Positions 1 to 8,822 of a DNA stretch of 64,000 bases are shown here, one piece after another. The stretch comes from JAVBPE01 sp031549865 (GTDB lineage Bacteria > Bacillota_I > Bacilli_A > Acholeplasmatales > Anaeroplasmataceae). The position numbers and the translations under genes are program-made. Location: positions 4,565-68,564 of the forward strand of contig JAVBPE010000003.1 in the NCBI GenBank assembly GCA_031549865.1. Reading direction: 5' to 3'. The notes under the pieces were generated by a model, which saw nothing but the letters and a program-made list of their open reading frames with translations, made no database searches and was not told the origin of the DNA. Position 1 is the stretch's first letter; the number at the start of each line of letters is the position of its first letter.

Positions 1-654
1 ATGAGTCCTTTTTATTTAATAACCATTAGTAGTATATTGCTTCAAAATAGTTATTTGATATCCTTAATTCTGAGTCATTATTTAAGCATGATTTTATATG
101 GATTTATAATAACAAGAAAATATAATAAAGAACGTATTAGAATCAATAATTTTGACCAAATCAAAACTCCAATTTTCAAAGTATTTTCTAATAGTATAGA
201 TAAAAATATTGTTGTATTATTTAAAATTTTAGGAGTAATTGTCACATTTAACGCAATAATTTCTTTAATAATGCCTTATTTTGGCGAAACAAGTATTTAT
301 TTTAATTTATTACTTGAGATTTTAACAGGTTTAAATAAATTAACTACCTTGCCAATAGACGCCATAAAAAAAGGCCTTATAGCGGCCTTTGTATTAGGAT
401 TCAATGGATTTAGTATTCATCTTCAAATTAAACAAATCTATCCAAATTTAGAATATAAAAAATTCATAATATCAAAGTTATTAATAGGAATACTTTCTTG
501 TCTAATATTTTATATCTTAACTTTTGTTGATTCAATAACTATTAATAGTTTTAATAATCAATATATCCTTTTAGTTTTACTTATCATTTTTTTTGTCATT
601 TATTTCTTTATTCTTATTTTTTCCAAAAAAGGAAAGAAAGAAAATCATCGATAA
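1..654 (+). CDS. YlbJ-like / nucleoside-recognition-fold membrane protein, C-terminal part
   Basis: The frame is open from the first base of the window, so the gene is probably cut at its 5' end. The 217 visible residues form about five hydrophobic helices. The segment around residues 105-140 (LEILTGLNKL, then AAFVLGFNGFSIHLQ) resembles the C-terminal half of sporulation integral membrane protein YlbJ and related gate-domain proteins. The last residues are basic (KKGKKENHR), as expected for a cytoplasmic tail. The 3' end overlaps the convergent small membrane gene by 78 bases. The family call rests on motif memory only. Other multi-helix permeases cannot be excluded. Confidence 0.5.
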   Translation: MSPFYLITISSILLQNSYLISLILSHYLSMILYGFIITRKYNKERIRINNFDQIKTPIFKVFSNSIDKNIVVLFKILGVIVTFNAIISLIMPYFGETSIYFNLLLEILTGLNKLTTLPIDAIKKGLIAAFVLGFNGFSIHLQIKQIYPNLEYKKFIISKLLIGILSCLIFYILTFVDSITINSFNNQYILLVLLIIFFVIYFFILIFSKKGKKENHR

Positions 655-858
655 TGCTATTACTGCCATTATTATTACAACATATAATTCATGAGATGGA
701 TTTATAAAGTAATAAATACCTAAACCGATTAACAATAAGGCGTGAATAGTTATTACTATTGTATATGTTAATTTTTTATTTGACTCTTTTTTTTGAAACA
801 TAAAAACATTTATTAATAATATAAAACCTAGAATAATACTTACAATTGCATAAAACAT
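577..858 (-). CDS. small three-helix membrane protein, unknown function
   Basis: This is a 93-residue protein with three hydrophobic segments (about residues 1-20, 30-52 and 58-78) and a very basic, Asn/Lys-rich tail (KNKNKEINDKKNDK). An AGGTGA ribosome binding site lies six bases before the ATG. It sits just downstream of rfbC on the same strand, with an eight-base gap, so the two may be co-transcribed. I recognise no family. The topology suggests a small integral membrane protein with a cytoplasmic C-terminus. Confidence 0.6.
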   Translation of the reverse strand: MFYAIVSIILGFILLINVFMFQKKESNKKLTYTIVITIHALLLIGLGIYYFINPSHELYVVIIMAVIALSMIFFLSFFGKNKNKEINDKKNDK

Positions 859-865
859 ATTTCAC

Positions 866-1411
866 CTATAAACTTGCTTCAACATCTTTAAGCATTGGAG
901 CTGTTTTGTCTTTCTCAGATAAAATTGGGTGATCAATCCCCCAGTTAATACCTATTTCTTTATCTTGCCAATTAACGTGAAAACGATATTTAGGGTTATA
1001 TGGAACATCAACTTTATATTGCATTTCGACGTGTTCTGTTACAGTTTTATAGCCATGTAAAAAACCTTTTGGAACGTATACTTCTTTTTTATTTCCACTT
1101 GATAATTCTACACAAAACCATTTTTTATATGTTGGTGAATCTTTTCTTACGTCAACAGCATAAAAAATTACAGTTCCACGTGTTACTCTAAATAATCTAG
1201 TTTGTCCAAATGGTTCAAGTTGACCATGAAGTCCTCTTATTGTTCCTGCTTGAGCACTATATGAATGATTATCTTGTACAAATACTGTATCTATCCCTTT
1301 TTCTTGTAATGTTGTAAGTGAATATGTTTCCATAAACCAGCCACGATTATCACCAATTTGCTGAGGTTGAATGACATATAATCCTTCAAAATTTGTCTTT
1401 AAAACTTGCAT
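866..1411 (-). CDS. rfbC: dTDP-4-dehydrorhamnose 3,5-epimerase
   Basis: The 181-residue protein has the usual RmlC length and landmarks: GLYVIQPQQIGDNRGWFMETY at the start, the FVQDNHSYS and TIRGLHGQ motifs with the catalytic His, and VPKGFLHGYKT. It epimerises C3 and C5 of dTDP-4-keto-6-deoxyglucose on the way to dTDP-L-rhamnose, a precursor of surface polysaccharide. The start is supported by AGAAGG before the ATG. The other rml genes are not in this window, so it is a stand-alone copy here or part of a pathway encoded elsewhere. Confidence 0.93.
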   Translation of the reverse strand: MQVLKTNFEGLYVIQPQQIGDNRGWFMETYSLTTLQEKGIDTVFVQDNHSYSAQAGTIRGLHGQLEPFGQTRLFRVTRGTVIFYAVDVRKDSPTYKKWFCVELSSGNKKEVYVPKGFLHGYKTVTEHVEMQYKVDVPYNPKYRFHVNWQDKEIGINWGIDHPILSEKDKTAPMLKDVEASL

Positions 1412-1504
1412 GATATACCTTCTTTCGTATATGACTAAGTATTATAATCAATTATATCATACTTTTTTTATCATTACTATATATTAAAAAGCATTAGTAT
1501 AAAT

Positions 1505-1533
1505 AAAAAAATCACTTTAAAAGTGATATTTTT
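1505..1533. terminator. bidirectional intrinsic terminator after tRNA-Asn
   Basis: ATCACTT-TAA-AAGTGAT forms a seven-base-pair stem flanked by an A run on the left and a T run on the right. It can therefore stop transcription in both directions. It lies just downstream of the minus-strand tRNA. Confidence 0.7.
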
Positions 1534-1541
1534 TCTTTAAA

Positions 1542-1618
1542 TGGCGCCCACACTAGGACTTGAACCTAGGACCCCTTGATTAACAGTCAAGTGCTCTAAC
1601 CAACTGAGCTATGTAGGC
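1542..1618 (-). tRNA. tRNA-Asn (GUU)
   Basis: Read on the minus strand, this folds as a complete 77-nt cloverleaf. The acceptor stem is GCCTACA/TGTGGGC with one G-U pair, the D arm is GCTC/GAGC, the anticodon stem is CTTGA/TCAAG with loop CTGTTAA (anticodon GTT), and the T arm is CTAGG/CCTAG with loop TTCAAGT. The discriminator is G and the 3' CCA is encoded. Confidence 0.96.
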
Positions 1619-1728
1619 ATTTCTTTTATTATTCTAACATGATAAATTTATTATTTCAAGAACTTTTAGTCTATCTTTTTAAAAAATAATTTAGTTCGTT
1701 TTTTTATATTAATTTTATAAATAAATAT

Positions 1729-1757
1729 TTGAAATTTTTAAGAAAAGAGTGTATAAT
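1729..1757 (+). promoter_or_regulatory. sigma-A promoter of ilvE
   Basis: TTGAAA, 17 bases, then TATAAT, about 30 bases before the ilvE ATG. The ribosome binding site AGGAGGT follows. The short leader has no room for a T-box. Confidence 0.8.
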
Positions 1758-1786
1758 ATTAAAATTAAATACTAGGAGGTATTATT

Positions 1787-2854
1787 ATGGAAATAACATT
1801 AAATAAAAGTCAAAATTTAAAAGAAAAACCACAATCAAGCTCATTAGGATTCGGTAAATATTTTACTGACCATATGTTTGTTTGTGATTATATAGTCAAT
1901 GAAGGAATTAAAAATGCTATGATCGTACCTTATGGACCAATATCTTTAGACCCATCTGCAATGGTACTTCATTATGCTCAAGAAACTTTTGAAGGTTTAA
2001 AAGCTTATTTAACAAAAGAAGGAAAAATATTATTATTCCGTCCTGAAATGAATGCTAAAAGATTCCAAAATTCTAATGCGCGTTTATGTATGCCTAAAAT
2101 TGAAATTGAAGATTTCATAAAAGCTATTGAAGAAGTTATTAAAGTTGATCATTCTTGGATTCCAACTGAGAAAGGAACTTCATTATATATACGTCCATTT
2201 ATGTTTGGATATGATTACAAATTAGGTGTTCATGCTGCTTCTAAATATAAATTTATGGTTTTATTATCACCAGTTGGTTCATATTATCCAAATGGATTAC
2301 AACCTGTAAATATCTTAATTGAAAATGAATTAGTACGTGCTGTTAAAGGTGGTACTGGGGAAGCAAAATGTGGTGGTAACTATGCTGCATCAATATTAGC
2401 TCAAGAAAAAGCTGAAAAATTAGGATTTAATCAAGTATTATGGTTAGATGGTGTACAACGTAAATATATCGAAGAAGTTGGAACAATGAACGTTATGTTC
2501 TTAATTAACAATGAAATTATTACTTCTCCACTTGATGGTTCTGTATTACCTGGAGTTACTCGCGATTCAATGATCACAATTCTAAAAGACTTAGGTTACA
2601 AAGTAAATGAAAGACAATTAAGTGTTGATGAATTAATGGCTGCTGCCCATGATGGAACATTACAAGAAGCTTTTGGTACAGGTACTGCTGCAGTTATATC
2701 TCCAATTGGAAAATTAAGATATAAAGATGACGAAGTTGTTATTAATAATGGTAAAATAGGAACTTTATCTCAAAAATTATATGATACTTTAACAGGTATT
2801 CAAAATGGTATTTTAGAAGATAAATTTAATTGGACAAGAGAAATTAAATTATAA
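1787..2854 (+). CDS. ilvE: branched-chain-amino-acid aminotransferase
   Basis: The 355-residue protein matches class IV PLP aminotransferases of the IlvE/BCAT type. It has HYAQETFEGLKAY near residue 65, the PLP lysine in GEAKCGGNYAAS (about K194), and the EVGTMNVMF glutamate motif. It interconverts Leu, Ile and Val with their 2-keto acids. The length is typical of the long BCAT branch. It is monocistronic: its own sigma-A promoter stands before it and a strong terminator begins at its stop. No other ilv or leu gene is nearby, so it may serve salvage or degradation as well as synthesis. Confidence 0.93.
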   Translation: MEITLNKSQNLKEKPQSSSLGFGKYFTDHMFVCDYIVNEGIKNAMIVPYGPISLDPSAMVLHYAQETFEGLKAYLTKEGKILLFRPEMNAKRFQNSNARLCMPKIEIEDFIKAIEEVIKVDHSWIPTEKGTSLYIRPFMFGYDYKLGVHAASKYKFMVLLSPVGSYYPNGLQPVNILIENELVRAVKGGTGEAKCGGNYAASILAQEKAEKLGFNQVLWLDGVQRKYIEEVGTMNVMFLINNEIITSPLDGSVLPGVTRDSMITILKDLGYKVNERQLSVDELMAAAHDGTLQEAFGTGTAAVISPIGKLRYKDDEVVINNGKIGTLSQKLYDTLTGIQNGILEDKFNWTREIKL

Positions 2855-2855
2855 T

Positions 2856-2884
2856 AAAACGGCTCAAATTAGAGCCGTTTTATT
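2856..2884. terminator. intrinsic terminator between convergent genes
   Basis: AAAACGGCTC-AAATTA-GAGCCGTTTT makes a perfect ten-base-pair stem with T runs on either strand. It serves ilvE and the convergent gene at 2885. Confidence 0.85.
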
Positions 2885-3367
2885 TTAGTTGCTTTTGGAA
2901 AATAGGATTGAAAAAAATAATATTGATATAGAAAAACTTAATATTAATAAAAAAAATTCTTTTATAATTATTTGTTCATAATCATGTTTTTTTTCTCCAG
3001 CCATTACAACTTCTATTTTTTCGTTTTTGATTAAAATATCTTTAATTTCAATATTCGATTCCTTACTATAATAAACTGTTATAGATGAATCATTTGTTAG
3101 ATAATTGTTTTTTATTTGCGCATTTAAATTATAATTATTATAAATGTATTCTTGAATGCTTATTGCATCTTCATTTTTACTTCTTAAATCGATATTGTCT
3201 TTATAAATATAATTTATTTCTTCTTTTATTAATACTTTTGAATTTGATATTAATAATATTGTAAAAATACTAAATGAAATTAAAACAATTGTTAAGGCTT
3301 TTTTATAATTCCTTAAATAAAAAATAATAAAATCAAAAAAACAAAAATTCGCTCCCCTTTTTTTCAT
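2885..3367 (-). CDS. two-helix membrane protein, unknown function
   Basis: About 160 residues. A basic N-terminus is followed by a TM helix near residues 25-45, an extracellular region of some 80 residues rich in Asn, Ile and Lys, and a second TM helix at the C-terminus. The layout (TM, loop, TM) recalls short Wzz-like or SpoIIIAH-like envelope proteins, but no motif proves it. I place the start at the ATG at 3367, because the upstream in-frame GTG at 3379 lies within the GGGGGAG ribosome binding site. Confidence 0.5.
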   Translation of the reverse strand: MKKRGANFCFFDFIIFYLRNYKKALTIVLISFSIFTILLISNSKVLIKEEINYIYKDNIDLRSKNEDAISIQEYIYNNYNLNAQIKNNYLTNDSSITVYYSKESNIEIKDILIKNEKIEVVMAGEKKHDYEQIIIKEFFLLILSFSISILFFSILFSKSN

Positions 3368-3414
3368 AATCTCCCCCACTAATATTATGACATAATCATA
3401 ATAATTATTTTGTC

Positions 3415-3439
3415 AAAAAAAATATCACAATTAAGTGAT
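3415..3439 (-). terminator. intrinsic terminator of the DUF1846 gene
   Basis: AATATCAC-AATTAA-GTGATATT forms an eight-base-pair stem, followed on the minus strand by a T run (A run at 3415-3420). It lies directly after the DUF1846 stop. Confidence 0.75.
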
Positions 3440-3440
3440 A

Positions 3441-4922
3441 TTATTTTCGATATAATTTTTTTGCATAAAATACTGCTTCAGTAGTTAAATTAATTTTTAA
3501 TTTTTTAAATATTCCTTCATCAACATTAGGTAATATAACTGTTGAATGGGCATCACAGCCGTTTAATTTATCAATTTGTTTAAAAGCTAAATCGGCAAGA
3601 GGATTTGTTTGCGCACAAATTGCAAGGGCGACTAAAACTTCATCGGAATGAAGTCTAGGATTTCTATTTCCTAATTTCTCAATTTTAAGCTTTTGAATAG
3701 GTTCAATTATATTTGGCGATATTAAGATAACATCATCATCAATTTTGGCTAAGTATTTTAAAGCATTTAATAGTAAAGCCGCTGATGCCCCAAGTAAATC
3801 TGACGTTTTAGCGGTAATAATCGCTCCATCATGTAGTTCTATCGCAAATGAAGGAGTATTAGATTCTTCTTGCTTATTTAAAGCCGCTTTAACGCATTTT
3901 CTGTCTTCTACACTGATTGATAATTGACGCATTAATAAAGCTATTTTATCGCATGATTCTTGTTGTATCTTTCCATTTCTACAATCACATAATGAATTTA
4001 GATAACGTCTTATGATTTCAGCTTTTGAAGCCTGTTGAGCACATAGATCATCAACAATCGCAAAGCCAGCCATATTTACCCCCATATCTGTCGGAGATTT
4101 ATATGGGCTTGATCCATAAATTACTTCAAACATTGATTTAACGACTGGAAAAACTTCCACATCACGGTTATAATTTACTGCTAGTGTTCCATATGCTTCT
4201 AAATGAAATGGGTCAATCATATTAACATCATTTAAATCAGCTGTTGCAGCTTCATATGCGAGATTAACCGGATGTCTAAGTGGTAATGACCAAACTGGAA
4301 ATGTTTCATATTTGGCATATCCAGCATATTTATTTCTTTTATGTTCATGGTATAGCTGTGATAAACAGGTTGCCATCTTTCCGCTTCCAGGACCTGGAGC
4401 TGTAACAACTACTATTGGTTTTGTTGTTTCAATATATTCATTTTTCCCAAATCCATCTTCACTTAAAATGAAGGGTATATCATGAGGATATGAAGGTATT
4501 TCATAATGAAGGTATGTTTTTATTCCTAAATTATTTAGTTTAGTATTAAATTGATCAATTGTTTTTGTAGAATGATATTGAGTAATACATACACTTCCAA
4601 CATATAACTCTGATTCTCTAAAAGCATCAATTAATCTTAACACTTCACTATCATAATTAATCCCTAGATCTCCTCTAATTTTATTATTTTGGATATCATT
4701 AGAATTTATGACTATTATTACCTCTACTTTATCTTTTAAAGTTAAAAGCATTTTTAACTTTGAATCAGGATAAAAACCAGGTAAAACTCTTGCGGCGTGA
4801 TAATCATCAAATAATTTTCCGCCAAACTCTAAGTACAATTTATCGCCAAACATATTAACTCTATCTAGTATGTTTTTCGATTGCAATTCTAAATATTTTT
4901 CAGAATCAAATGCTTTTTTCAT
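3441..4922 (-). CDS. DUF1846 family protein
   Basis: The 493-residue protein matches DUF1846 in length and in conserved blocks: KAFDSEKYLELQS at the start, GKLFDDYHAARVLPGF, a P-loop-like APGPGSGK at residues 175-182, and YETFPVWSLPLRHPVN. Structures of the family show a nucleotide-binding-like fold, but the reaction is unknown to me. It is common and conserved in Firmicutes. It is monocistronic here, with AGGAGA before the ATG and a terminator after the stop. Confidence 0.9.
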   Translation of the reverse strand: MKKAFDSEKYLELQSKNILDRVNMFGDKLYLEFGGKLFDDYHAARVLPGFYPDSKLKMLLTLKDKVEVIIVINSNDIQNNKIRGDLGINYDSEVLRLIDAFRESELYVGSVCITQYHSTKTIDQFNTKLNNLGIKTYLHYEIPSYPHDIPFILSEDGFGKNEYIETTKPIVVVTAPGPGSGKMATCLSQLYHEHKRNKYAGYAKYETFPVWSLPLRHPVNLAYEAATADLNDVNMIDPFHLEAYGTLAVNYNRDVEVFPVVKSMFEVIYGSSPYKSPTDMGVNMAGFAIVDDLCAQQASKAEIIRRYLNSLCDCRNGKIQQESCDKIALLMRQLSISVEDRKCVKAALNKQEESNTPSFAIELHDGAIITAKTSDLLGASAALLLNALKYLAKIDDDVILISPNIIEPIQKLKIEKLGNRNPRLHSDEVLVALAICAQTNPLADLAFKQIDKLNGCDAHSTVILPNVDEGIFKKLKINLTTEAVFYAKKLYRK

Positions 4923-4942
4923 AGTTTTTTCTCCTTTCCAAC

Positions 4943-4966
4943 AAAAAAAACATAGTTATCCTATGT
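4943..4966 (-). terminator. intrinsic terminator of the nucleotidyltransferase gene
   Basis: On the minus strand, ACATAG-GATAA-CTATGT is followed by a run of T (A run at 4943-4950). It lies downstream of the gene ending at 5021. Confidence 0.7.
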
Positions 4967-5020
4967 ATTTTTTAAGTAAAACATCATACAAGATATAATA
5001 TCACATTTTATGACAAATGT

Positions 5021-5587
5021 CTAAGGATTTTGTAATAAATTAGAAATTTGTACTTCTAAAGATATTGGAAGGCCAATATTTAAATATCTAGTTAAAGCTT
5101 CTTCTTTTACGCCATTTTTATTTAAATGTTTCATTATTAAATTTGCTTCTTTATGGCGATCAGGAACTAATGAATATATAACAAACCAATCTTCTAAATT
5201 AGTTGTTTTTACTAAAAAATTTCCGACAAAGAAATCTTTTCCTAAAGTAATTTCATCAAATAATAAATTAAATAATCCATTATCATGTTTTACTCTTAAA
5301 TTTGCCATTAAATCAATCTCTACATCGTCTACTTTATATTCTATAAATACTTGCGTTTTATAAATATTATTAGTTGTAAATAATTCTTTTTTTCCCATAT
5401 GACTTAAAATTTTATCAACTTTACAAATATTTTGAATATCTAAAATAAAATCTAAATCATGAAAATCATCAACTATACCATGTAAAAATAAAAGTAACGA
5501 TCCACCTACACCATATTTAATTTTTTGTTCATCTAATTGCTCAATAATCTTTTTGAGCACTGTAATTTTATCTTTAACTGCTTGCAT
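5021..5587 (-). CDS. nucleotidyltransferase-fold protein
   Basis: A 188-residue protein with the minimal nucleotidyltransferase signature GVGGSLLLFLHG...DLDFIL (residues 26-50): a GGS motif followed by a D-x-D pair, with a third acidic site at EIDLMANL. This is seen in AbiEii-like and aminoglycoside-type nucleotidyltransferases. The substrate cannot be read from sequence. No antitoxin-like partner precedes or follows it, so it is not an obvious AbiE-type toxin pair. The start is supported by AAGGTG before the ATG. Confidence 0.65.
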   Translation of the reverse strand: MQAVKDKITVLKKIIEQLDEQKIKYGVGGSLLLFLHGIVDDFHDLDFILDIQNICKVDKILSHMGKKELFTTNNIYKTQVFIEYKVDDVEIDLMANLRVKHDNGLFNLLFDEITLGKDFFVGNFLVKTTNLEDWFVIYSLVPDRHKEANLIMKHLNKNGVKEEALTRYLNIGLPISLEVQISNLLQNP

Positions 5588-5653
5588 ATTAACACCTTAT
5601 CGTCTTATATTTATTTAATTATAGCATTATAGTAAGCGATTTACAAGAAAACA

Positions 5654-6412
5654 TTAATCGTTTTTATTTTTTGCTTTTCTTTTTTCTTCCATTTTTTGCT
5701 TAAATATTTGATATTCATCTTTAATTTTATTAGTATAACTATCTATTAAATCAGTAAATGTATATGACTTTGATTTAAATGGAAATAAAAATGATTGTTT
5801 ATCTTTTAATTCCTCAGCTTTTTCTTTTATATGTATCTTAAATTGTTCGTAAGATAATATAATTTTATTATTTTTAGCAAGCTTAGAGATTTTAGCGTTA
5901 ACATTAAATGAAATTAATAAGTCGACAAAGAATATTCCATAATAAAATCCTACAACTACCCCAAATGCTAAATTGCTATCAAACCAGCCTGTTAAATTAT
6001 GCATTCCCTCATTTAAAATTAACATATATAAAAATGAAACAAGATACCAAATTAAAGAAAATAATGGACATATTATACCACCAATATTAAATTTACGATT
6101 TGAATAATCCCATAATTTTATATTAAAGAATTTAATAAATATGAACCCGGCAATATATTCTATTAAAGTCATGCTTGTCCCACTTAAGAAAACAATTAGT
6201 ATTAAATTATATGTGTTATTTTCAAAAACATTAACATGGGAAAATAAATATAAAAAGCATGTCCCAAAACCATATAATGGAATATATGGACCTGTTAAAA
6301 AACCAGGATTAACCCATCTTTTTGCGGATATGAACCTTCTAAAAACTAATTCGATTATCCATCCAACTAATGAACCAATGAAAAAAAGTAATAAATAATC
6401 TAAAATAATCAT
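5654..6412 (-). CDS. putative ABC transporter type IV membrane protein (PF06541-like)
   Basis: About 252 residues with five or six TM helices. FFIGSLVGWIIELVFRR and WVNPGFLTGPYIPLYGFG near the N-terminus are typical of PF06541 (CmpB-like). The C-terminal 70 residues are charged and probably cytoplasmic. The start is set at the ATG at 6412 with TTAGGTGAG before it. A longer frame beginning at 6520 would run through the pfl terminator hairpin and is unlikely to be translated. The name implies transport, but the role of the family is not established. Confidence 0.75.
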   Translation of the reverse strand: MIILDYLLLFFIGSLVGWIIELVFRRFISAKRWVNPGFLTGPYIPLYGFGTCFLYLFSHVNVFENNTYNLILIVFLSGTSMTLIEYIAGFIFIKFFNIKLWDYSNRKFNIGGIICPLFSLIWYLVSFLYMLILNEGMHNLTGWFDSNLAFGVVVGFYYGIFFVDLLISFNVNAKISKLAKNNKIILSYEQFKIHIKEKAEELKDKQSFLFPFKSKSYTFTDLIDSYTNKIKDEYQIFKQKMEEKRKAKNKND

Positions 6413-6487
6413 AATCTCACCTAACTTTATTAATAATAATATACCACAAATGAAAAATAATAAACCTAAAATTGATATATCTTTAAA

Positions 6488-6518
6488 ATAAAAGCACTTT
6501 ATCTTTTTAATAAAGTGC
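6488..6518 (-). terminator. intrinsic terminator of the pfl operon
   Basis: GCACTTTAT-N7-ATAAAGTGC makes a nine-base-pair stem. On the minus strand it is followed by TTTTATTTT, right after the radical-domain gene. Confidence 0.85.
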
Positions 6519-6526
6519 ATAGTTAT

Positions 6527-6760
6527 TTACATTGATTCGTGGATAGTTCTACTTATAACATCATCTTGTTGTTCTTTACTTAACTTATTAAAGTTTACGG
6601 CATAGCCTGAAACTCTGATTGTTAATTGAGGATATTTTTCAGGATGAGCTTGAGCATCAAGTAATGTTTCACGGCTAAATACATTAACATTTAAGTGATG
6701 TCCGCCGTTTCCGACATAAGCATCTAACATTTGAACTAAATTATCTACTTTCTTTGACAT
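6527..6760 (-). CDS. separate glycyl-radical domain of pyruvate formate-lyase (GrcA-like)
   Basis: The 77-residue protein equals the last part of PFL: GGHHLNVNVFSRETLLDAQAHP, then the radical loop RVSGYAVNF with the radical Gly at residue 52, ending ISRTIHESM. The activating enzyme would make the radical here, and the domain must dock on the 675-residue body to give active enzyme. It starts 14 bases after the body's stop, in a different reading frame, with its own AAAGGA ribosome binding site, so it is not a simple nonsense interruption. It resembles E. coli GrcA (YfiD), but here no full-length PFL accompanies it. Confidence 0.9.
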   Translation of the reverse strand: MSKKVDNLVQMLDAYVGNGGHHLNVNVFSRETLLDAQAHPEKYPQLTIRVSGYAVNFNKLSKEQQDDVISRTIHESM

Positions 6761-6773
6761 ATATAAATCCTTT

Positions 6774-8801
6774 CTAATCTTCTTTTCCTAAAGAATCTGG
6801 TGAAACTGAGAAAGTATTTGAAATACCATCTTTTGAATATTCATATGGAAGCTTAGCAACAGATTCTAAAGATGCTAATGCTCCATTTGAATCTCTACCG
6901 TGCATTGGATTTGCTCCAGGTGCTAATGGCTCTCCTGCTCTTCTTCCATCTGGTGTATTCCCAGTATTTTTACCATATACTACATTTGATGTAATTGTTA
7001 AAATTGACATTGTAGGTACTGATTCACGGTATGTATATTGTGATTTAATAACATTCATAAAATATTTAACTAAATCTACAGCTATTTCATCAGCTAAATC
7101 ATCATTATTTCCGTATTTTGGGAAATCGCCTTCAATTTTATAATCTACAACAATATTATTTTCATTTCTTATTGGATATACTTTAGCATATTTAATTGCT
7201 GAAAGTGAATCTACTGCACAAGATAAACCAGCAATACCGGTTGCAAAGAAACGACGTACTTTTGTATCATGTAAAGCCATTTCTATAGCTTCATATGAAT
7301 ATTTATCATGCATGTAATGAATTAAGTTTAGTGTATTAACATAAAGTCCACCAAGCCAAGTCATCATTGTTTTATATTTATCCCATACTTCTTCAAAATC
7401 CAAAGCATCATTAGAAGTAATAGATTCAAATTTAGGTGATACTTGAAGAGGTTTATTAGTCTTTTTATCGATTAATCTTTCATCTTTACCACCATTAATT
7501 GCATATAATAAAGCTTTAGCAAGATTCGCTCTTGCGCCAAAGAATTGCATATCTTTACCTTGAATCATTGACGATACACAACAAGCAATACAGTAATCAT
7601 CACCCATTTCAGGACGCATTAAGTCATCTGATTCGTATTGAATTGATGATGTTTCAATTGAAATTTTAGCACAATATCTTTTAAAATTAAGAGGTAGATT
7701 CTTACTCCATAAAACTGTTAAGTTTGGTTCTGGAGCAGTTCCTAAATTAATTAAAGTATGTAATATTCTAAAAGAAGTTTTTGTAACTAAAGTTCTTCCA
7801 TCAATTCCCATACCACCAATTGATTCAGTAACCCATGTTGGATCTCCTGAGAATAATTCATTATACTCTTTAATTCTCATGAATTTTACTATTCTTAATT
7901 TCATTACAAAATGATCAACTAATTCTTGAGCTTCAATTTCTGTTAATATTCCTTTTTGAATATCTTTTTCAATATAAATATCTAAGAATGTTGAATTACG
8001 ACCAATAGACATTGCTGCCCCATTTTGATCCTTTATTGCCCCTAAATATCCAAAGTATAAAGCTTGGATAGCTTCACGAGCAGTAGTTGCAGGAAGTGAT
8101 ATATCACATCCATAAATATTAGCCATTTCTTTTAAGCCTTTTAATGCTCTTATTTGATCTGATAATTCTTCTCTATCTCTTACTTTATCTGGAGTCATAA
8201 CTCCATTTAATAAAGCTTTATCTTCTTCTTTTTGAGCTACTAAATAATCAATACCATATAAAGCAATTCTGCGGTAATCCCCTACAATTCTACCTCTACC
8301 ATATGTATCAGGTAGTCCTGTTAAAATATGAGCACTTCTGGCAGCGCGCATTTCAGGTGTATAAGCATCATAAACTCCATCATTATGTGTTTTACGATAT
8401 TTTGAGAATATTTCTTTGACAGATGGTGATATTTCATATCCATACATACTTAATGCTTGTTCAGACATTTTAATCCCACCAAATGGTTGAAGACCACGTT
8501 TAAAAGGTTCGTCCGTTTGTAGACCAACAATTTTTTCTAAATCTTTATGAATATAACCAGCTTTATGTGAAGTCAAAGTTGAAACAATTTCTGTATCAGC
8601 ATTTAAAACTCCACCTTTTGCTCTTTCTTCTTCATTTAATTTTAATATTTCTTGCCATAAAGTTTTTGTAGCCTCTGTTGCTTTGGCTAAAAAAGATTCA
8701 TCCCCCTCATAAGGAATGTAGTTACGTTGAATAAAATCACGAACGTTTACTTTATTTTTATTCCAATCTCCATAATTAAAATCTTCCCATGCTTTATACA
8801 T
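6774..8801 (-). CDS. pflB: pyruvate formate-lyase catalytic body lacking the glycyl-radical domain
   Basis: The 675-residue protein aligns with PFL from its N-terminus up to TFSVSPDSLGKED, the point where E. coli PFL has ALGKDD. The active-site cysteine pair is present in GDDYCIACCVSS (C407-C408, equal to C418-C419 of E. coli). The final segment of about 75 residues with the radical Gly is missing and is encoded by the next gene. Together the two make 752 residues, a normal PFL length. Pyruvate + CoA gives acetyl-CoA + formate under anaerobic conditions. The operon order is pflA, thioredoxin-like gene, pflB body, radical domain. Confidence 0.93.
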   Translation of the reverse strand: MYKAWEDFNYGDWNKNKVNVRDFIQRNYIPYEGDESFLAKATEATKTLWQEILKLNEEERAKGGVLNADTEIVSTLTSHKAGYIHKDLEKIVGLQTDEPFKRGLQPFGGIKMSEQALSMYGYEISPSVKEIFSKYRKTHNDGVYDAYTPEMRAARSAHILTGLPDTYGRGRIVGDYRRIALYGIDYLVAQKEEDKALLNGVMTPDKVRDREELSDQIRALKGLKEMANIYGCDISLPATTAREAIQALYFGYLGAIKDQNGAAMSIGRNSTFLDIYIEKDIQKGILTEIEAQELVDHFVMKLRIVKFMRIKEYNELFSGDPTWVTESIGGMGIDGRTLVTKTSFRILHTLINLGTAPEPNLTVLWSKNLPLNFKRYCAKISIETSSIQYESDDLMRPEMGDDYCIACCVSSMIQGKDMQFFGARANLAKALLYAINGGKDERLIDKKTNKPLQVSPKFESITSNDALDFEEVWDKYKTMMTWLGGLYVNTLNLIHYMHDKYSYEAIEMALHDTKVRRFFATGIAGLSCAVDSLSAIKYAKVYPIRNENNIVVDYKIEGDFPKYGNNDDLADEIAVDLVKYFMNVIKSQYTYRESVPTMSILTITSNVVYGKNTGNTPDGRRAGEPLAPGANPMHGRDSNGALASLESVAKLPYEYSKDGISNTFSVSPDSLGKED

Positions 8802-8822
8802 ATTTGTACCTCTTTCTATGAT

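Noticed and set aside
1640..1786. A T-box leader before ilvE
   Set aside because: The transcript leader from the promoter at 1729-1757 is too short for a T-box, and no T-box sequence is present.
5021..5587. AbiE-type toxin-antitoxin pair
   Set aside because: The nucleotidyltransferase stands alone with its own terminator; no AbiEi-like partner is next to it.
6412..6520. Longer N-terminus for the PF06541-like protein
   Set aside because: The extra 36 codons would overlap the pfl terminator hairpin and have no ribosome binding site; AGGTGAG stands before the ATG at 6412.
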